Below are positions 1 through 9,894 of a DNA stretch of 64,000 nt, in pieces. The stretch's first letter is position 1, and every line of letters starts with the position of its first letter. Origin of the DNA: Impatiens glandulifera (lineage: Eukaryota; Streptophyta; Magnoliopsida; Ericales; Balsaminaceae); contig NC_061862.1 of the NCBI RefSeq assembly GCF_907164915.1, positions 127,667,641-127,731,640 on the forward strand. Reading direction: 5' to 3'. The notes beneath the pieces are model-generated. The model was not told where the DNA came from and ran no database searches. It worked only from the letters and a program-made list of their open reading frames with translations. Both the position numbers and the translations under genes were made by a program.

Positions 1-241
1 AAAGATAAAAAAACAAATGATTAATAAAAAGAAGAGAGAGAAATTATTAATGATAGAGGTAAATAAAATTTGAAATGTTGAGTCATCATGCCTAGTCAGC
101 CTTCCACATAGGTTCGCTGCGCACATTCGCTCCCCCTATCATTACTCATATATATATATATATATACATAATTTATAATTATATTACATATTATCTACGG
201 ATTTTCTACGACAAACTTTGTAAAAAAAAAGTTCAAGATAA
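1..241. other. AT-rich flank, no gene
   Basis: No coding capacity is seen. From about position 148, at a short (TA)n run, the sequence matches the flank of the second globulin copy from the long (TA)n at 60612 onward. Before 148 the two differ, so the visible left edge of the duplicated block lies at this microsatellite. Confidence 0.6.
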
Positions 242-246
242 TTATA
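242..246. repeat. Target-site duplication, left
   Basis: TTATA directly precedes the TG of the left LTR. The same five bases follow the CA of the right LTR at 13922-13926. The unoccupied paralogous site at 60783-60787 carries a single TTATA in the same context. Confidence 0.92.
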
Positions 247-1494
247 TGTTAGGATCTAGGTCGCGGTTGGGGGACCGGGGTCTGGGCCGTTTAGCGCGTC
301 TCACTCAAAGGGTGGTGATTAATCCGGTTAGAGATTAACACCGGGGTTTCAATACTACACAAAATGTCACAAACCCTTGAACCAGGTTCAAGCGCGGAAG
401 ATGTTTGTTTCAGGTTGAAGCAGCACACTCACGAGATAGGCAGAACCTGTTTTGGATAAGACAGGTTTGGAAGTTGCTGGGTCGGTTTTGGATCATAGTG
501 ATTCGATTTAAGTAGTGTTGAATCGGTTATAGCGGTGTAAATGGGTTAGTACAGATCGGTTAGAATGTAGAACCGGCATAAAGTAAATAATAAGACAGGT
601 TTTTATGGATGTTCGGAGATAAAACTCCTACGTCACCCCTTCCTCTCGAAACCGCGAGAAGGATATTCACTAAGGAATACAAATACAATCTGATCGAGAC
701 TTATTTCCTGCTCGATAACACTCGTACAATTTTAACCGAAATTGTAGAATTACACTTCAACTTAGCACTTAAGCTTTCTAGAGATAGAACACACTCTTAT
801 CACTTGTAAATCAATTGTTCACTGTGTCTCACTTAAAATCTCTTTGTGTCCCACATTTACTCTTCTTCAGCTGCTCCTTTTATAGGTTAAATATGCCAAC
901 GGTCATATTTCACTTCCTTGAATTTGATTGACTGAGCAGAGGTTCAGTGTTTCAGACCTGGCGGTCAACCTTTCAGACCTGATGGTCTGATCTTCCAGTG
1001 TGTAAGACAAACCTGCTAGGTTTGTCTTTTACTCAATATGGTGACTGTTGGTTAGACAGTTGTCTGTACTTGGAAGATTGCCTTTCTGATTTATCTTGAA
1101 GTAGAAAGATCTTGTAGGACGGTCTTCTGCAGCCTGCAGACTGTCCTCAGACTTGTATGAATATGGCAATGTTCAGTCTGTTCCTTTGGTATCGTTCTAA
1201 ACAGATACCCGAAGTATCTTCTTATGCTGGTCGGTCATTTGACTTAACCGGATGACTTCCGGTTATTGCTTTGGCTTCTGAATGACCGGCTGTTTGGTGT
1301 TTCCAGCCTTCTTTGAGCGGTTATGTTTCTGGTCGGTTTGATAGTTTGACCGGTTGAGCTTCTTAACCGGTTTATTGGTTTGATCGGTTGGTTTTCTCAA
1401 ACCGGTTGGGTACTTTGACTGGTCCGGTTCTTTGTTTCTACATGGAAGGTTTATTTGTGTTAAGTTCTGTGAACCGGTCTAATTTTATTTAACA
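247..1494 (-). repeat. 3' LTR of the large copia element
   Basis: On the plus strand it starts TGTTAGGATC and ends TTTAACA. On the element's strand the TATA box lies at 877-884 (TATAAAAG), preceded by an AT-rich dyad at 889-910. The LTR stem-loop lies at about 638-662, followed by the CTCCGAACATCCATAAAA box near 604-622. The 66-codon plus-strand frame at 609-809 is antisense to these conserved elements and is not a gene. Confidence 0.93.
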
Positions 1495-1509
1495 ATTTCT
1501 TCCTTTTTG
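1495..1509 (-). other. Polypurine tract next to 3' LTR
   Basis: Read on the minus strand it is AAAAAGGAAGAAAT directly before the LTR TG. This is the plus-strand primer site used in reverse transcription. A second, diverged copy with the same downstream context lies at about 1669-1683. Confidence 0.8.
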
Positions 1510-1668
1510 ATTATTTTATTTAAAATTATCAAAATCATGTAAGATTGCAAACGTAGGCCGGTTCTTTATTTGACCGGATTTTTGAAACTGACTTAGGAGA
1601 ATTTTTCGAAGAATTTGGAAAAATTTTGAGAAAAATTTTCGAAATTTCTAATCTTTTATCTTATCAAT

Positions 1669-1683
1669 TTCTCCATTTTTAGT
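1669..1683 (-). other. Second internal polypurine-tract copy
   Basis: On the minus strand it reads AAAATGGAGAAAT followed by TGATAAG, resembling the true tract plus LTR start. About 45 bp beside it (TTATTTAAAATTATCAAAAT and beyond) is repeated from 1510-1560, so the tract lies in a tandem block of about 174 bp. Duplicated tract blocks also occur in the other copia elements here. Confidence 0.55.
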
Positions 1684-1834
1684 TATTTTATTTAAAATTA
1701 TCAAAATCATGTAAGATTGTAAGTATAGGCCGATTTCAAAAATAACTTTATATATATATAAGTAACCGAAAAAGGGGAAAATATTATATATGTAAAAATC
1801 GAAATAAGCATAGATTAAGAAAAGAAATCCCCTA

Positions 1835-4424
1835 TTATGACTCGGATAGCAGGAAGCCGTCCATCATATCATCGGTTGGTTGCTCCTCATCCGGTTGAGC
1901 CGTTCTTGAAGATGAACCTCCAGCTTGCGTTTGATCGACCGTGCTGATTGGAACCGCATGGGCGACTCGCTGTCTTGTAGATCGCGGCTCGAGATTCTCT
2001 TCGATTTCATCGTCGGTTTGCAGAGCCGGGTTCTGTTGAGTTTCGATATTCGTCTCGGTGATCCTCTCCAGCATCTCGGTTACTTGAACCTTCCTTGATG
2101 ATGTTTTCCTTTTCCGTTTTGCCGGAACCGAAGAGGAAGAAACCGCTTTGGTCTTCTTGTGAGCCTTGGCATAATCGGCGAGCCTTCGTTTTTCAGTGTT
2201 TAACCTCTCTGCATCTTTGGCTGCTTGAGTTGCCATGGACTTCGCTAGTGCCGGATTTTGAGCCGCTTAAATTTGTGCGCGCACATCTATTTCCTCTTCA
2301 GTCAATCGCGGTGCTTCCTTTTCTTTGCGCGTTTCTTCGTCCAGCGCATCCTGAATGTCCTTAGCCGCCCGAGCGTTTGCTTCCTCAACCGCTGTATCGG
2401 CATTAAACTTGGCATTTATCAACCCAGTCACTTGTTCGGTGACCGCCTTAAGGTCGGCTTCAAGCTTGTCGTTGCGCTCTTCAAGACTCGCATTCTTCTT
2501 TTCAAGATCTATGACCCTGTCAAGTGTCGAACCGACTTCGGCGCTTGACCGCCCTAGGTCCTCATCGACCTTTGTGAGCTGTTGTTCGGTTTTCTCTTGA
2601 AACCGATCCATGTCATCCACCATCTTTGAGGTCTTATCTTCCAAGTCCACGGTTCGCTTAAGATGAGCGTTGTACAGAACCGTGTCGTCACGGTAGTTAA
2701 CTTCGATCTCCGCGATCCGGGCCTCTGCCTTCCCAAGATTATCCCTCGTTGTTTCGGCTAACTTAATTGTTTGAAGAGCGTCTTTCCATATTTTCCTCAT
2801 CCATGGTCGAACCTTTGAGTTGGCAAACTCTTGAATAAGAGTCTTTACTCTTTCTTCTGTGACAGCCGGTTCTGAATCCCCAGGTTGACCGGTTTCAAGT
2901 GGCCCGGTGAAAGGAGTCTCTGTCCTTTCGTCGGTTTCGTTGATGACCGGATCCGCCAGAGGAGACGTAGCACCTCGATTCTGAACATCATCGGTTTCAA
3001 GACGCGGAGAGTGCGATGTACCTCGCTGTCCGCGCACCGCTTCAATCTGCTCTATCTCGTCAATGAATTTTTCTTTCTTGACCTTAAGCATATCCAACAC
3101 CAGGAGTTGTAACTTAGCCTTCGGTGTTCCCGCAACATACCTTTCTGTAAGCTTTCGTATGTGTACGGTTAGCTTTTGTAGCCGAGCACGCGGTTTCACT
3201 ATTGCGTGTCGGTCCATGGCTTCGTTAGGATCCTCGCCGTTTGTGAGTCTTATAACGTCTTCTTCCATCTCCTTCAGCCTTCTGAAGCTTTGTCCATCGG
3301 TTAGGCCCGGTAGCATGTGCTTGAAGAATTTGTCGCATCGGTACTCGAACCATTCCCGGGTATACTGCGGCAGCCGCTTGAGTTCGCAGATCGATTTCCT
3401 CCAAGATTTTTCGTACAATGTTCGCGGCTATCTTTTGGTCGTTGTCAACGGGAACCTCTTCCTCCTCACGGTCTTCTGCATCGATTTCAATATTGCCCGA
3501 TTGTTCCTGTTCAGTCGGTCCCATTTCTTTACCGGAATCATTGCCTTCGGTATTATGTGAGGCGGTTCGGTCAGACGTGGAGGCCGAATCTTCCTCATCC
3601 TATGTTTCAGAGTGCGGTTCCGCAGATTCCATTGTCTGTTTGTCCTTGCTTCCGGACTTGCCTTTTACCGCAACCGGTGTCTTGGCGGTAGATTTCTTCC
3701 TTTGGCCACCTGTAGAACCGGGGGTCGGCTGCTTCTTCTCCAGGAATTGTCGGTATCTTATTATCTTGCTCGATGAGAGAAGAACACCAGGACCGGTGTT
3801 GATGTTGTTGTGGAGCATGATCTTCCCAAGGGGGATGGCATAACCCCATGACCGGGCGGAATCCGGTTTCACCATGTCTTTCAGGTTGTTAAAAATCTCC
3901 TTTGCCCAGTTGACGTTTACACCGTCCAGTAAGCCGATAAGCATCTCGATTTTGGCCTTGGTGAGGTTGTCGAAATTTCCACCTCTCGCTTGAACCGACT
4001 TAGTGAAGATGTCACAGAGCGGTATATATTCTGGTCGCAGTGATGACTTCTTACCGGATACTTTTACAGGAGCCCCGGTTGCCGAGAGAATTTGGCAAGC
4101 CGCCTCGAATGTTGTTGGGTCTAGTTCCATCGAAGCGTTGCGGCCATCTGTTGGAAGACGTAGGATTTCCGCAACCGACTCTTCGGTTATATCGAATTGC
4201 TTGCCGCCAACAGTTGCGGTTATTTTGTCGCCATAGAGTGATGCGGTTTTGAAGAATTCTTCAACCGCTTCCCTGTAGAGAACAAAAGGACCGCCTAGAA
4301 AGTACTCGAGTCCGGCTTCGGAAATCCGGGTAAGAACTTTCTTTGCCGGAACCGAACCGTTTTGTCGGATCTCCTCAAAATCCACCTGAATGATATGTTT
4401 GAATAAAGCCGAGGCACGACCCAT
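1835..4424 (-). pseudogene. Accessory ORF C: long retroelement protein, broken
   Basis: This is one frame of about 860 codons, interrupted by a TAG at 3600-3602, a one-base frameshift near 3375-3420 and a TAA at 2267-2269. On either side of each stop the same frame continues. Order of parts: N-terminal accessory domain (about 230 residues; motifs AVEEFF, VGGKQFDIT, VNWAKEIFNNLKDMV), basic linker, acidic stretch, a middle domain (TREWFEYRCDKFFKHMLPGL), a long heptad-type coiled coil, and a tail with KRKRK that may be a nuclear localisation signal. I chose the start at MGRASALF because it aligns with the starts of the sister ORFs B and A; an in-frame ATG at 4532 would add a hydrophobic 36-residue extension. 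The position matches env-like or extra ORFs of SIRE-type elements, but I see no transmembrane segment in the aligned protein. Function unknown. Confidence 0.75.
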
Positions 4425-4592
4425 TGTGCTGATTGAGAGAATTTGAGAGAACAAGAGAATAACCGCTGTGAGAAAGTTTGATAGCTTAGAGAGAGAAAGT
4501 AGTTTCGCGTAAGAGTAAAATGAAATGGCCAAGGACCCTTTTTGTAGGCGCGGTCAGGAAGCTCAACCGTCGCAAGCCGTCCCATCACCATT

Positions 4593-4745
4593 GGGCGGGA
4601 ATTTTTCCCTCCAAGCCAAAAGGCGGCAAACTTTGGGAGGGAAGTCAAGGGCGGTAAATAAAGAGGCGGCAATCAATGGGCGCCAAATCAGAGGCGGGAA
4701 ATTTGAGCGGGAGCTTTTGGCGGGATATGATGGCGGGAATCTTTC
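4593..4745 (-). promoter_or_regulatory. Cluster of E2F-like GGCGGGAA motifs upstream of ORF C
   Basis: The stretch carries repeated G/C boxes: GGCGGGAAT at 4594, GGCGGCAAA at 4622, a GGCGCCAAAT box near 4679, GGCGGGAAATTT at 4693, GCGGGAGC near 4707, GGCGGGAT near 4719 and GGCGGGAAT near 4731. Two match the E2F consensus TTTSSCGC on one strand. They lie 170-310 bp upstream of the chosen ORF C start. A TATA-like CTACAAAAAGGG lies at 4536-4547. Regulation by E2F is inference. Confidence 0.45.
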
Positions 4746-5175
4746 CCTCCAAAAATTTCGATTTCGATTTTTGATGATGCAATCCCTTTTTGAAACCGTA
4801 TTGTGAAGTGATTTGTGAACCGCAATGATGTGGTGTTTTGACCTTGACCGGAAAGTTCTACGAACATCGGTTTGTTTACCGGTTATTTTGAATAAGCAGA
4901 GTTTTTGCAACTCTGGATTAAGCGGTTCTTTTCGAAACCGTGTATAGCCGCGAAGATGTGAATGCGGTTTCATTAATATTAACCTGATACTTCAATGAGA
5001 CCGAAATTATTTGATAATATTAACCGGTTACTTAGATGTATAATCTGTTTGTTACTTTGACCCGGTTATTTATACTGAAATAGATATTCATTGAAAAAGT
5101 TACAAGATAGAAACCGATATATGGATCGGTTTGAAAACAGAAAGGAAAGGAGTACAAAAGAGAAGACGATACAAC
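4746..5175. other. Spacer between accessory ORFs B and C
   Basis: No coherent reading frame and no recognisable family. It holds scattered CCGGTT words, as does much of this element. Confidence 0.5.
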
Positions 5176-5877
5176 TTAGGCAATAACCATCCTAGAGAAC
5201 TTGTCTTCCACCTCATCTACATCAAGAATGTTTGAGAGGGTTGTCGGTTCACCCGGTCCAAATTCTGGACGGTACTTGAGAATGAGTCGACTGATGTTAG
5301 GAGCGTAGCCGAGACCTCTTTTGGTCAACACCATGTTTTTCAGATTGTTGAAAATGACCGATGACCAATTTATGGGAGCATAGCTCATGATGTAGGTCAT
5401 CATGTTATACACCTTTTTGGAGTATCGCTGGTTGGGAGATTGGCAGATTATCGAGCGATTGACGATGTCAACCAGTAGCTGGGTGTGGAACCGTAGACAG
5501 GACTTTGGTCCGTTGTTCTCCACCGGCACCCCGGTTCCAAAGAACAGCCAAGCATAGGATTCCGCGGTGCTTCCCTCTCGGGGTGGAAAATCCGAAAACC
5601 CTTCGGTGGGCAGGTTGAACATCTGAGCAAACTCGGCTTCATCCAGCCAGAAGGTATGGTCTCGTACCGTAGAAACGATATAGTTTCCTTTGATGCAAGC
5701 ACTTTGAAAGAAGGTCTTGACATCCTCAAGAAGTATTGGGCCGGATTCTTCGAGAAAAGTTCGAAGGTCGGTGTCAATGAGAGACTTAAATAATAGCTCA
5801 TTTGTTTCATGATCATTGATTTCAAGACATGAGTCAAAATCAATGCTTAGAAAGTTTGGTAGAGTTCGACTCGGCAT
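5176..5877 (-). CDS. Accessory ORF B, intact 233-aa retroelement protein
   Basis: An uninterrupted frame of 233 residues. It aligns over its length with the N-terminal domain of ORF C and with ORF A: shared features include LxxFL near residue 37, a VKTFF block near 52, FxxMFNLPTEG near 84-94, a KSxL block near 125, INWSSVIFNNLKNMV near 174-188, LGYAPNIS and FGPGEP. No signal peptide, transmembrane helix, zinc finger or catalytic motif is visible. The start at MPSRTL aligns with MGRASALF and MSQFPN of the sisters and follows a TATA box by 83-90 bp. It lacks the coiled coil and basic tail of ORF C. I recall similar proteins annotated as putative plant transposon proteins in Lamiales genomes, but cannot check this. 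Function unknown. Confidence 0.75.
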   Translation of the reverse strand: MPSRTLPNFLSIDFDSCLEINDHETNELLFKSLIDTDLRTFLEESGPILLEDVKTFFQSACIKGNYIVSTVRDHTFWLDEAEFAQMFNLPTEGFSDFPPREGSTAESYAWLFFGTGVPVENNGPKSCLRFHTQLLVDIVNRSIICQSPNQRYSKKVYNMMTYIMSYAPINWSSVIFNNLKNMVLTKRGLGYAPNISRLILKYRPEFGPGEPTTLSNILDVDEVEDKFSRMVIA

Positions 5878-5959
5878 GATTCAAACTTTGCTAATAGAGA
5901 GAGAAAGAGTTCAAGAGATTTATGATTTGAGATGTGTTAATTTGATTAGGAAAGGTCTC

Positions 5960-5967
5960 TTTATATA
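5960..5967 (-). promoter_or_regulatory. TATA box for accessory ORF B
   Basis: TATATAAA on the minus strand, 83-90 bp upstream of the ORF B ATG. It is followed by a leader containing CTCTTTCTCTCTCTA, close to the leaders of ORFs A and C. Confidence 0.55.
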
Positions 5968-6345
5968 GATCCGGTTTTGGAGAGAAAACATCAACATTGA
6001 ATGTCAGTTTTGTCTTATTAGAGAAGAGAATCTTTATGTTTCCAAAGTGTATTGGGAAGAGGCTACTTTTGACCAATTACGGAGCTCGAGGTAGGTATTT
6101 AGTTGAAAAGTAACCAAGTTAGTTGGGTAGTAATTACTCATGTAGTTAGGGGTTACCTCATTAATTAAATGTTACTTTTCATTAATGACTGATGCAACAA
6201 AAAACTGAAAAGTAACCGATTGAAATCGAAGATAACCTAGACTAGACCGAAGAGAACATAGATAAAGCCGAAATGATCATAAGGGAGTTGAACAAAGATA
6301 CAGCCGGTGCGTGCAGCAAAATGACCGGGTGTAGGAAAGAGTGAC

Positions 6346-7106
6346 CTAATATCCACTTGAGTTGGTGTGACCGTTGGAGTGGATGTGACGATTCCTCCTC
6401 TTCCAAGCCTTCTCAAACCTCTCATAGAAAGAGTCGGTAACTTCCTTTGTAAGTACTTGGGCTTGGTTCAGCCCTTCCCCCGGGCATGTTGGAACTCCAA
6501 GCTCCAGCAGCAAACAGCTTATTTGAGGAACGAGGCCGACTGTTTGAACGCCATCATCCAGATTAGGACGTCGAACAGTACCCTCGATTAATTGACTTGT
6601 GTGCCAGTAGTTATAGCTGCCATGATGTTGAAGGCAGCGGTGTAGTATGTGTTGGTCACATCCCTTCCCAGGATGCCTCGACCGATTACGTCATTGAGAA
6701 GTTGGTATTCAGCTTTCAATAGTGATTTAGCACCGTGGTCATCCACTAGATGGCTTGACCGGGCAAAGGCTAAGGAGATCTCGGCTTTTAGTTCAGCCGG
6801 TATGTTGAGGTCGGTTAGCCCCTACTTTGGTAGGTTAAAGCATCTGGCAAAGTCATTTTCGGTAAAGTCAAATACGATTCCTCCTACCTTTGACTGGATG
6901 TGAGTGTCAAAGTGAGGAGTTCCACGAAAAACCCTGGCGTTGTAAAAGAACTCCAGAACAGACTCAGAATAGATGACATGTTTGTCATCTAGAAAGATTT
7001 GGAGACCAGTATCTTCAAGAGACTTGATCATTTTGAAGACCTCATAATGCTCAGTGCTTTGAGCAGAGTTGAAATCCACTTGAAGGATGTTTGGAAACTG
7101 AGACAT
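6346..7106 (-). pseudogene. Accessory ORF A: degenerate third paralogue
   Basis: The first 94 codons are open and align with ORF B and C (LQVDFNS, VLEFFYNA, VGGIVFDFTENDFARCFNLP). The frame then meets a TAG just after FNLPK, continues in the same frame through AEYQLLNDVIG, and meets a TAA where the sisters have the Trp of NWS. A frameshift near 6520 follows, after which ISCLLLELG and PGEG still match the sisters' ISRLILKY and PGEP. So this was a full-length short-form paralogue with two nonsense mutations and one frameshift. 5968-6345 is spacer. Confidence 0.7.
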
Positions 7107-7167
7107 TTTGTCTTAGTGAGAGAAAGAGTTATACAACTTGTGATTGTTTTGTTTAAGGTTTGTTCAA

Positions 7168-7175
7168 CTTATATA
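7168..7175 (-). promoter_or_regulatory. TATA box for accessory ORF A
   Basis: TATATAAG on the minus strand, 62-69 bp upstream of the ORF A ATG. The leader in between holds CTCTTTCTCTCAC, like that of ORF B. Confidence 0.5.
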
Positions 7176-7620
7176 CTAGTGGGGAGAGGAGCCTTTTATC
7201 CAGGTATCACATGTGATAATGTCTATTAACCATAGGATAAAGAGTTTTGCATGAAATAAGCAAGTCTACAGCCTAGGGTGTTGGTCATAGACCTGGACCA
7301 TGAAAGATATCAGATCTTCACGTCTTTTTAGGTGCGACCATTTTACTTTGAAAAGGAAATGTTTCAGAACAAATAAGTTTAAACACAGGTAATTATTCCA
7401 CTTTTGTTTGAAGTTCAAATAATCTAAGATAAGCTATTTCCGAACCGGTCAGTTATCAATTGTTCGTCCTGATGCGGTTATTTGGTGCATGCACTAAATA
7501 ACCGGTCGGTTTACTCTAACTGATAAACCAGGCGGTTCTTCCATAGATACCTTGGGAAATTTGAAATCCAACAGTTTAGGAGGAACTACCGGTTTTGTCT
7601 GTCCGAACCGATTTCCCTTT
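7176..7620. other. Spacer between pol and accessory ORF A
   Basis: No sustained frame in any register. It separates the pol stop codon from the promoter-like region of ORF A. Confidence 0.5.
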
Positions 7621-9894
7621 TTAAGCATCCTTAGGGAGGATCTGACTAATGTCGGTTAAACCGAGTGTAAGTCTGAATTGAGATAACTTAGCTTCCTGTA
7701 GAGGCTTGGTGAAGATATCGGCTACTTGTTGATCTGTTGATACGTATTCCAACTGGATGTGCTTCAGCATGACATGTTCCTGAATGAAGTGGTGACTTAT
7801 GTCAATGTGCTTGGTTCTAGAGTGTAGAACCAGATTGTAGGTGATTGCTATGACACTTGTGTTATCACAAAAGATCGGAGACTCTTCAGCTGTGATACCT
7901 AAATCCTTCAGTTGTTGTTGGATCCAAAGGAGTTGTGAACAGCAGCTTCCGGCTGCCAGGTATTCAGCTTCTGCGGTTGATGTGGCAACTGATGTCTGTT
8001 TCTTGATATGCCATGAAACAAGCCGATCACCTAGGAATTGGCATGTTTCACTGGTGCTTTTTCTATCAACCTTGCAACCTGCATAGTCTGCATCTGAATA
8101 ACTTGTTAGGTTAAACGATGAGTCCTTTGGATACCACAGACCGACGTCAGGTGTGCCCTTTAGGTATTTCAATATTCGCTTTGCGGCTATGTAGTGTGAT
8201 TGTTTTGGATTGGCCTGGAATCTTCCACACACACCGACTGCAAATAGAATATCTGGTCTACTTGCTGTCAAGTATAGAAGAGAACCGATGATGCCCCGGT
8301 AAGCAGTCAGGTCTACTGATTGACCCTCATCATCCCTGTCCAATTTGACCGATGAACTCATTGGAGTAGCCGCTGAGGAGCATGTATCCATCCCGAATTT
8401 CTTTAGAAGCTCCTTAGTGTACTTTGGTTGGCTTATGAAGGTTCCATCTTCGAGTTGCTTAACCTGAAGACCTAAGAAGAAGCTTAATTCTCCCATCATA
8501 CTCATTTCAAATTTGTTAGTCATCAGGGTTGAGAACTTATCACATAACTTAGGATCGGTTGAACCAAAAATGATATCATCTACATAGATTTGAACAAGTA
8601 GGATATGTTCCTTCTTCTCAAACTTAAATAACGTTTTATCCACCGAACCGATGGTAAAGTCATGATCTAACAAAAATGCGGTTAGTGTGTCATACCAGGC
8701 TCTAGGAGCTTGCTTTAGACCGTATAAAGCTTTGTTTAACCGGTATACATGGTTTGGTAGTTCAGCATTTTTTAAACCGGGTGGTTGTTCAACATATACC
8801 TCTTCACGTAGGTCACCATTCAAGAATGCACTCTTAACATCCATTTGAAAGACTTTAAAGTTTTTGAAAGCAGCAAAAGCTAGAAAAATCCTAATAGCTT
8901 CAATTCTAGCTACAGGGTCAAATGATTCTTCAAAATCAATGTCTTCTTCCTGTTTGTATCCTTGTGCCACTAATCTGGCCTTGTTCCTCGTGACCAAACC
9001 GTCTTCATTGAGTTTATTTCTAAATACCCATCTTGTTCCTATGACCGGTTGATCTTTCGGTCTATGGACTAGGTACCAGACTTTATTACTCTCAAACTGG
9101 TTTAGCTCTTCTTGCATTCCCAAGATCCAATCCGGATCTGACAATGCTTCATCCACTCTTTTCGGCTCAATCTGGGATATAAAGGCGGAATTAAAATATT
9201 CCTCCGGAATTTGATGCCTAGTTCGAACAGCTTCTGAAGGGTCACCTATAATTTGCTCAGGAGGGTGTTTAGTGTTCCTTTTGAAATTCGGTTCAGGGAT
9301 GTCTACCAAATTACCGTTTACTTGATCAAGGCTAGACATATCGGTAGGCTGAGCAGGATTGTCAGGCCGACCGATTTCCTCGGATTGCACCGAAGTGTCA
9401 GCTTCCTGTCGTGGGACAGCTTGATCCTGCTGGGTTTCATCATTACCCATTTGGTCATGGACAAACCGCCTGAAAACCGGAATTTCATCTTCACCATCAG
9501 AATGGACATTGTTATTTTCCAATCTGTTGTGCAGATCAAAGCATGATGCAGTATTACTTTCAACCGATTCATCGAAAACAACATGAAGTGATTCCTCCAT
9601 GGTTAAGGTTCTATTGTTGTACACTCTATATGCCTTACTCACTGCTGAGTAACCTAACATGATACCAGTATCGGTGTTTGCATCAAAAACAGAAAGATAG
9701 GTTTTACCATTTATGTGAATATAGCATTTACAACCGAAAATCTTAAGGTACTTAAGGTTGGGAACCCTGTTAAAGTATACATCATACGGTGTTTTGTTGT
9801 GAAATTTGTTAATCAAAGACCGGTTTTGTGTATAACATGCAATGTTGATAGTCTCATCCCAAAATTTTTGTGCAATACCCGAATCGGCTATCAT
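7621..9894 (-). CDS. Copia pol: integrase C-terminus, reverse transcriptase, RNase H
   Basis: A 757-residue uninterrupted frame. Residues 1-110 are the integrase C-terminal part ([24 protein letters not shown]). A variable linker runs to about 250. Reverse transcriptase follows: [11 protein letters not shown] near 289, [12 protein letters not shown] at 351-362 with catalytic Asp352, and YVDD at 437-440. RNase H follows, with SDADYAGC at 600, EAEYLA at 642 and CDNTS at 676; KHIDI lies near 695. The acidic catalytic residues of RT and RNase H are visible. The frame would not be translated alone in a working element: it is the end of a gag-pol polyprotein whose middle is broken just upstream. 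Confidence 0.93.
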   Translation of the reverse strand: MIADSGIAQKFWDETINIACYTQNRSLINKFHNKTPYDVYFNRVPNLKYLKIFGCKCYIHINGKTYLSVFDANTDTGIMLGYSAVSKAYRVYNNRTLTMEESLHVVFDESVESNTASCFDLHNRLENNNVHSDGEDEIPVFRRFVHDQMGNDETQQDQAVPRQEADTSVQSEEIGRPDNPAQPTDMSSLDQVNGNLVDIPEPNFKRNTKHPPEQIIGDPSEAVRTRHQIPEEYFNSAFISQIEPKRVDEALSDPDWILGMQEELNQFESNKVWYLVHRPKDQPVIGTRWVFRNKLNEDGLVTRNKARLVAQGYKQEEDIDFEESFDPVARIEAIRIFLAFAAFKNFKVFQMDVKSAFLNGDLREEVYVEQPPGLKNAELPNHVYRLNKALYGLKQAPRAWYDTLTAFLLDHDFTIGSVDKTLFKFEKKEHILLVQIYVDDIIFGSTDPKLCDKFSTLMTNKFEMSMMGELSFFLGLQVKQLEDGTFISQPKYTKELLKKFGMDTCSSAATPMSSSVKLDRDDEGQSVDLTAYRGIIGSLLYLTASRPDILFAVGVCGRFQANPKQSHYIAAKRILKYLKGTPDVGLWYPKDSSFNLTSYSDADYAGCKVDRKSTSETCQFLGDRLVSWHIKKQTSVATSTAEAEYLAAGSCCSQLLWIQQQLKDLGITAEESPIFCDNTSVIAITYNLVLHSRTKHIDISHHFIQEHVMLKHIQLEYVSTDQQVADIFTKPLQEAKLSQFRLTLGLTDISQILPKDA

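Noticed and set aside
609..809. Identical 66-codon frames in both LTRs (609-809 and 13040-13240), plus strand
   Set aside because: They run antisense to the LTR stem-loop and conserved box, have no family signature and are conserved because the LTRs are.
2258..3843. Several plus-strand frames of 80-165 codons opposite accessory ORF C
   Set aside because: Shadows of the GC-richer coding strand; Ser/Leu/Phe-rich with no recognisable domain.
4563..4973. 136-codon minus-strand frame (MKPHSHLRGY)
   Set aside because: It crosses the GGCGGGAA box cluster and has no homology to the accessory ORFs; likely chance.
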